From NCBI GenBank assembly GCA_000432135.1, contig HF990654.1, forward strand, positions 1-17,082: 17,082 nt of DNA. The letters run 5' to 3'. This stretch comes from Firmicutes bacterium CAG:124. Its GTDB lineage: Bacteria > Bacillota > Clostridia > Oscillospirales > Oscillospiraceae. Of this stretch, positions 14,262 to 17,082 are shown one piece after another (the first letter of the stretch is position 1; the number at the start of each line of letters is the position of its first letter). The notes under the pieces are model-generated. The model ran no database searches, was not told the DNA's origin, and saw only the letters and a program-made list of their open reading frames with translations. A program made the position numbers and the translations under genes.

Positions 14262-15569
14262 TTATTTACCGGAATCAAAGTCCGACTCGGTCCTTGTGCG
14301 CAGGCGGCTGATGGCGTTTGTCAGGCGTTCTGTTTCCTTCGGGAACAGGCCGGAGGCGATGGCCGTGCGGATGGGGAGGATCTCGTAGCGGCTGCCGTCG
14401 GCGTCCTTGCCGCTGTCGAGCAGGTACAGGGGCGTATAGCTCACATTTGTCAGCGCCGTTTCACCCGTCTCGCCGTTTTTGGTGAATTGCAGGTTCAGAA
14501 TGACCGATTCCTCGCAGCCGCTGGCATAGCTGCTGCTCTGGCTGGAAAAGAAGTTGCCGAGGCTGTAGGCCACAAAGCAGGTCTTTTCCTTTCCGTCATC
14601 CGTCGTGATGTCCATCGTCTCCATTCTGCCGACCAGATGGCTGTGCGTGCCGATGACCGCGTCCGCGCCGCGCTCGAACAGCTGCTTTGCGATGGACTCC
14701 TGCGTTCTGGTAGGCTCCAGTGTCGCCTCACTGCCCCAATGGAGCATGACGAGGATGATGTCGGGCTTCAGCGCCTTCGCCGCGTCTACCGAGTCCAGAA
14801 GGGCGCTCATGTCGAGCTTTTCATAGTCCGTGCTGTAATCCTTGTACAGGAGATTCACCGCGTACTCTGCGCCCTCCGGCAGCTGCAGGCCGCCGAGGCC
14901 CTTCGTATAGGCGATGATCGCGATCTTCATGCCGCTGACGGTCTTGAGCACGACGCCGCCGTTATTGGAGCGCTCGGCCTCGCTTGCGTAGGTGCCCGCA
15001 TGGTCGATGCCCACGTTTGTAAGCGCGTCGATGGTGCTCTGCAAACCGGACAGGCCGTTCTGGATGGAGCAGGTGTTGGCCGTCTGCAAAAGATCAAAGC
15101 CGATGGTCGACAGCGTCATGGCAAGTGAATCCGGCGCGCGGTAATCCGGCTTTCCGGCATACGGCTCACCGCAGAAATTGCATTCCAGATTGCCGATGGC
15201 GAGATCCGCCGAGAGCGTATAGCCGGACACGGCGGCAAAGCTTTCGGCAAACTGATAGCTGCCGTCCGGCTGCCTGGCGTCGGCAAGCAGATCGTCGGTG
15301 ATCATGATATCGCCGACAGCGGCAATGTTGACGGTCGCGTCCGGCTCCGTCTGCAGCTCCAGCGCATTGTCCTTTTTGACGTAAAGCTCCGGGTGCTCGC
15401 GCCGGTTGCGGCAGCCGCGCAGAATGAGGATCAGAGACAAAATCACGATCACAAGCAAAACAATGACCAGCACCCGCTGGCGCATCAGAAGCCTGCGCTT
15501 CTGCTCCTGCCGGCGCAGCCTGCGCGCCTCCAGCAGCTCCTCGTTCTGCCTGCGTTCCATGTTATCCAC
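14262..15569 (-). CDS. CapA-family membrane-anchored protein with altered metal motif
   Basis: This 435-residue protein has a basic, glutamate/arginine-rich N-terminus (1-32), one membrane helix (about 33-50) and an extracellular CapA-type (poly-gamma-glutamate capsule / metallophosphatase-like) domain. AVGDIM (84-89), GNLE (126-129), MLHWGSE (275-281) and IGTHSH (306-311) are all present. The motif that is normally ANNHS-D-G reads ANTCSIQNG (164-172), so the second Asn, the His and the Asp are replaced. The start is GTG at 15569, with AAAGGAGG seven bases upstream; the ATG at 15560 is too far from that site. It is divergent from the lysozyme gene. Many CapA-like proteins of gut Firmicutes are not next to capsule genes, and no capBC is seen here. 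Substrate unknown. Confidence 0.85.
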   Translation of the reverse strand: MDNMERRQNEELLEARRLRRQEQKRRLLMRQRVLVIVLLVIVILSLILILRGCRNRREHPELYVKKDNALELQTEPDATVNIAAVGDIMITDDLLADARQPDGSYQFAESFAAVSGYTLSADLAIGNLECNFCGEPYAGKPDYRAPDSLAMTLSTIGFDLLQTANTCSIQNGLSGLQSTIDALTNVGIDHAGTYASEAERSNNGGVVLKTVSGMKIAIIAYTKGLGGLQLPEGAEYAVNLLYKDYSTDYEKLDMSALLDSVDAAKALKPDIILVMLHWGSEATLEPTRTQESIAKQLFERGADAVIGTHSHLVGRMETMDITTDDGKEKTCFVAYSLGNFFSSQSSSYASGCEESVILNLQFTKNGETGETALTNVSYTPLYLLDSGKDADGSRYEILPIRTAIASGLFPKETERLTNAISRLRTRTESDFDSGK

Positions 15570-15602
15570 GCGTTCGCCTCCTTTGGGTCGTGTAATTTAT
15601 AT

Positions 15603-15631
15603 ATTATAACATATCCTTCGAAAAAAGACAA
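15603..15631 (-). promoter_or_regulatory. Promoter of the CapA-like gene
   Basis: On the minus strand TTGTCT (15626-15631), 17 bp, then TGTTATAAT, an extended -10 with TATAAT at 15603-15608. The predicted start near 15596 leaves a leader of about 27 nt containing AAAGGAGG. Confidence 0.75.
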
Positions 15632-15636
15632 GCCGC

Positions 15637-15665
15637 TTGGCTTTTGCCGCAGAATATGCTATAAT
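15637..15665 (+). promoter_or_regulatory. Promoter of the GH25 lysozyme gene
   Basis: TTGGCT (15637-15642), 17 bp, then TGCTATAAT, an extended -10 with TATAAT at 15660-15665. The predicted start near 15672 gives a 25-nt leader. Its -35 box lies only 5 bp from that of the divergent CapA-gene promoter. Confidence 0.75.
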
Positions 15666-15696
15666 TCTACATCATTTACTTACAGAGGATCAGTTC

Positions 15697-16575
15697 ATGC
15701 GTCAAACAAGCAAACGTGCGCGGCGCTCCCGGGCGCTGATGATCGTGATTTTTGTGCTGCTGGCAGCGCTTGTGATCTGGGGGCTGACGGCCCTGCTGGG
15801 CCGATTGCTCCACTACGGCACGAACGCGACCGTCAGTGCGAAGGATCACGAGCAGCTCACGCCGATCGAGCCGAGCGCCGTGGACAAGACGGAGGAAATT
15901 CCGGAAAATACATATGATCCGTCCTGCTTTTATATGGACGGCGGCTTCCTGCGCTATGAAAGCGACACCATAACCAGCCAGGTCGGCATCGACGTCTCCG
16001 CGCACCAGCAGGAGATCGACTGGCAGCGCGTCGCGAAAAGCGGCGTGCAGTTTGCCATTCTCCGCGTCGGCTACCGCGGGTATACGGAGGGAGCCATTCA
16101 GGAGGACGCGTATTTCGAGCAGAATCTGGAGGGTGCCATTGACGCCGGGCTTGACGTGGGCGTGTATTTCTTCTCGCAGGCCATCGACGAGCAGGAGGCG
16201 CGGGAGGAGGCCCGGTTCGTGCTGGACAAGATCTCCGGGTACCTGCTCGCCTTCCCCGTCTTCTTCGACTGGGAAAAGATCGGCTCGGAGGCGCGCAGCG
16301 ACACCATGGATCTGGCGTCGCTGACCATCGTGACCGATACGTTCTGCACCGAGATCCGGAACGCGGGCTATCAGGCCGGGCTTTACTTCAATCAGCAGCT
16401 CGGCTATGAGGAGCTGCATCTGCCGAGCCTGCAGACGTACACGTTCTGGCTGGCTGAATACAACGATACGCCGTCGTTTGCCTATCACTTTGACCTCTGG
16501 CAGTATTCTGCCTCCGGCACGGTCGACGGCATTGAGGGCGACGTCGATCTGAATCTTGCATTTTTCAGGAAGTAA
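15697..16575 (+). CDS. Membrane-anchored glycoside hydrolase family 25 lysozyme
   Basis: GH25 enzymes cut the beta-1,4 bond between N-acetylmuramic acid and N-acetylglucosamine in peptidoglycan. The 292-residue protein has a basic N-terminus, one membrane helix (about 14-33), a linker (to about 92) and the GH25 barrel. GIDVSAHQQEIDW carries Asp99; FDWEKIG carries the Asp191-x-Glu193 pair of the active site; YFFSQAIDEQEAREEA, AGLYFNQQ, WLAEYND and LWQYSASGTVDGIEGDVDLNLAF follow as in the family. There are no choline-binding or SH3 repeats. AGAGG lies eight bases before the ATG at 15697; the frame open upstream to 15637 has no ribosome site and overlaps the promoter. Being anchored outside the cell suggests wall remodelling in growth or sporulation rather than phage lysis. 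Confidence 0.93.
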   Translation: MRQTSKRARRSRALMIVIFVLLAALVIWGLTALLGRLLHYGTNATVSAKDHEQLTPIEPSAVDKTEEIPENTYDPSCFYMDGGFLRYESDTITSQVGIDVSAHQQEIDWQRVAKSGVQFAILRVGYRGYTEGAIQEDAYFEQNLEGAIDAGLDVGVYFFSQAIDEQEAREEARFVLDKISGYLLAFPVFFDWEKIGSEARSDTMDLASLTIVTDTFCTEIRNAGYQAGLYFNQQLGYEELHLPSLQTYTFWLAEYNDTPSFAYHFDLWQYSASGTVDGIEGDVDLNLAFFRK

Positions 16576-16578
16576 CCT

Positions 16579-17082
16579 ATGAGAAAAGAAAAAACAGAGC
16601 ACTCGGCCCGCCTGCCGTTCGCAGCAAGTATGCTCATTTTCGGCACCATCGGCCTGCTGCGCCGGTTCATCGACCTGCCGAGCGGCGTGATCGCCTGCTT
16701 CCGCGGGCTGCTGGGCTGCGTTCTGCTGCTGCTTTTGCAGCGGCTGGGCGGGAAAAAGCCGGGCCTGGCTGCCATCTGGAAGTCTCTTCTGCCGCTGCTC
16801 ATTTCCGGCGGCATGATCGGCTTTAACTGGATGCTGCTGTTTGAGGCGTACCGCTACACCAGCATCGCCGTCGCGACGCTCTGCTATTACACGGCCCCGG
16901 TCATGCTGATCCTGGCCTCGCCGTTCGTCTTCCACGAGCGGCTCACGTGGCGGCAGCTCGTCTGTGTGGGGCTGGCTGCGTGCGGCATGGTGCTCGTCTC
17001 GGGCGTGCTGGACGGCGGCACGCTGCCGGACGGAACGCTGACGGGCATTGCGCTTGCCGTCGGCTCGGCGGTCCTATATGCC
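16579..17082 (+). CDS. EamA/DMT-family transporter, cut by window end
   Basis: The frame is open from ATG 16579 to the last base (168 codons, no stop). It encodes successive hydrophobic helices beginning with ARLPFAASMLIFGTIGLLRRFIDLP, then IACFRGLLGCVLLLLLQRL, LLPLLISGGMIGFNWMLLF and the diagnostic EamA segment EAYRYTSIAVATLCYYTAPVM followed by F-FHERLTWRQ. The family exports small metabolites (drug/metabolite transporters, usually ten helices); substrate unknown. The start lies 3 bp after the lysozyme stop, with AGGA inside the end of that gene, so the two are likely translationally coupled. About half of the expected protein of roughly 300 residues is present. Confidence 0.9.
   Translation, partial: MRKEKTEHSARLPFAASMLIFGTIGLLRRFIDLPSGVIACFRGLLGCVLLLLLQRLGGKKPGLAAIWKSLLPLLISGGMIGFNWMLLFEAYRYTSIAVATLCYYTAPVMLILASPFVFHERLTWRQLVCVGLAACGMVLVSGVLDGGTLPDGTLTGIALAVGSAVLYA

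Noticed and set aside
15676..16935. 419-codon minus-strand frame opposite the lysozyme and transporter genes
   Set aside because: Crosses two genes and their junction, with composition typical of antisense frames in GC-rich DNA.

Overview
The window reads as chromosome of a GC-rich, endospore-forming member of the Clostridia, most likely a gut Oscillospiraceae/Ruminococcaceae-type organism. The support is germination protease (gpr), the forespore sigma factor SigG followed by a YlmC/YmxH protein, strong AGGAGG-type ribosome binding sites, sigma-A promoters (TTGNNN-17-TATAAT) and hybrid-cluster protein of the anaerobe type. The family-level placement is inference from gene content and codon style; no rRNA or tRNA gene is present to confirm it.

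Layout. 1-1011: a compact three-gene cassette, DUF3791-like / DUF3990-like / DUF3791-like, with its own promoter and two ATGA stop-start overlaps. It is the only accessory-looking block and the best candidate for an undescribed system; the middle gene looks like a small ADP-ribosyltransferase-fold protein. 1033-4469 (minus): mutY, then a glucose-entry operon of ROK glucokinase and glucose-6-phosphate isomerase. The glucokinase frame is broken at a run of 14 G in an odd G-rich insert. 4618-6978: a Crp/Fnr-type regulator divergent from hcp, with an inverted repeat placed exactly where a class II activator would sit on the hcp promoter. 7088-9127 (minus): recG, whose promoter lies about 290 nt upstream, so its leader carries two tandem copies of a roughly 105-bp palindrome-ended element. 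9530-9793 (minus): rpsT. 9960-12283: gpr, a 356-bp gap with a 14-bp inverted repeat enclosing DnaA-box-like sequences, then sigG and ylmC. 12484-14211: rpsB and tsf with a structured leader and an intercistronic hairpin. 14262-17082: a membrane-anchored CapA-like protein divergent from a membrane-anchored GH25 lysozyme, which is followed by an EamA transporter that runs off the window.

Most of the window is core housekeeping (DNA repair, glycolysis entry, translation, sporulation, cell envelope). Neighbouring genes work together in four places: glk-pgi convert glucose to fructose-6-phosphate; the Crp/Fnr protein probably controls hcp in nitrosative or redox stress; gpr and sigG both act in the forespore/spore; rpsB-tsf form the usual translation pair. 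Convergent gene pairs are separated by good intrinsic hairpins, except mutY and the DUF cassette, which meet with only 21 bp and no visible terminator. No CRISPR array, tRNA, rRNA or recognisable transposase was seen.
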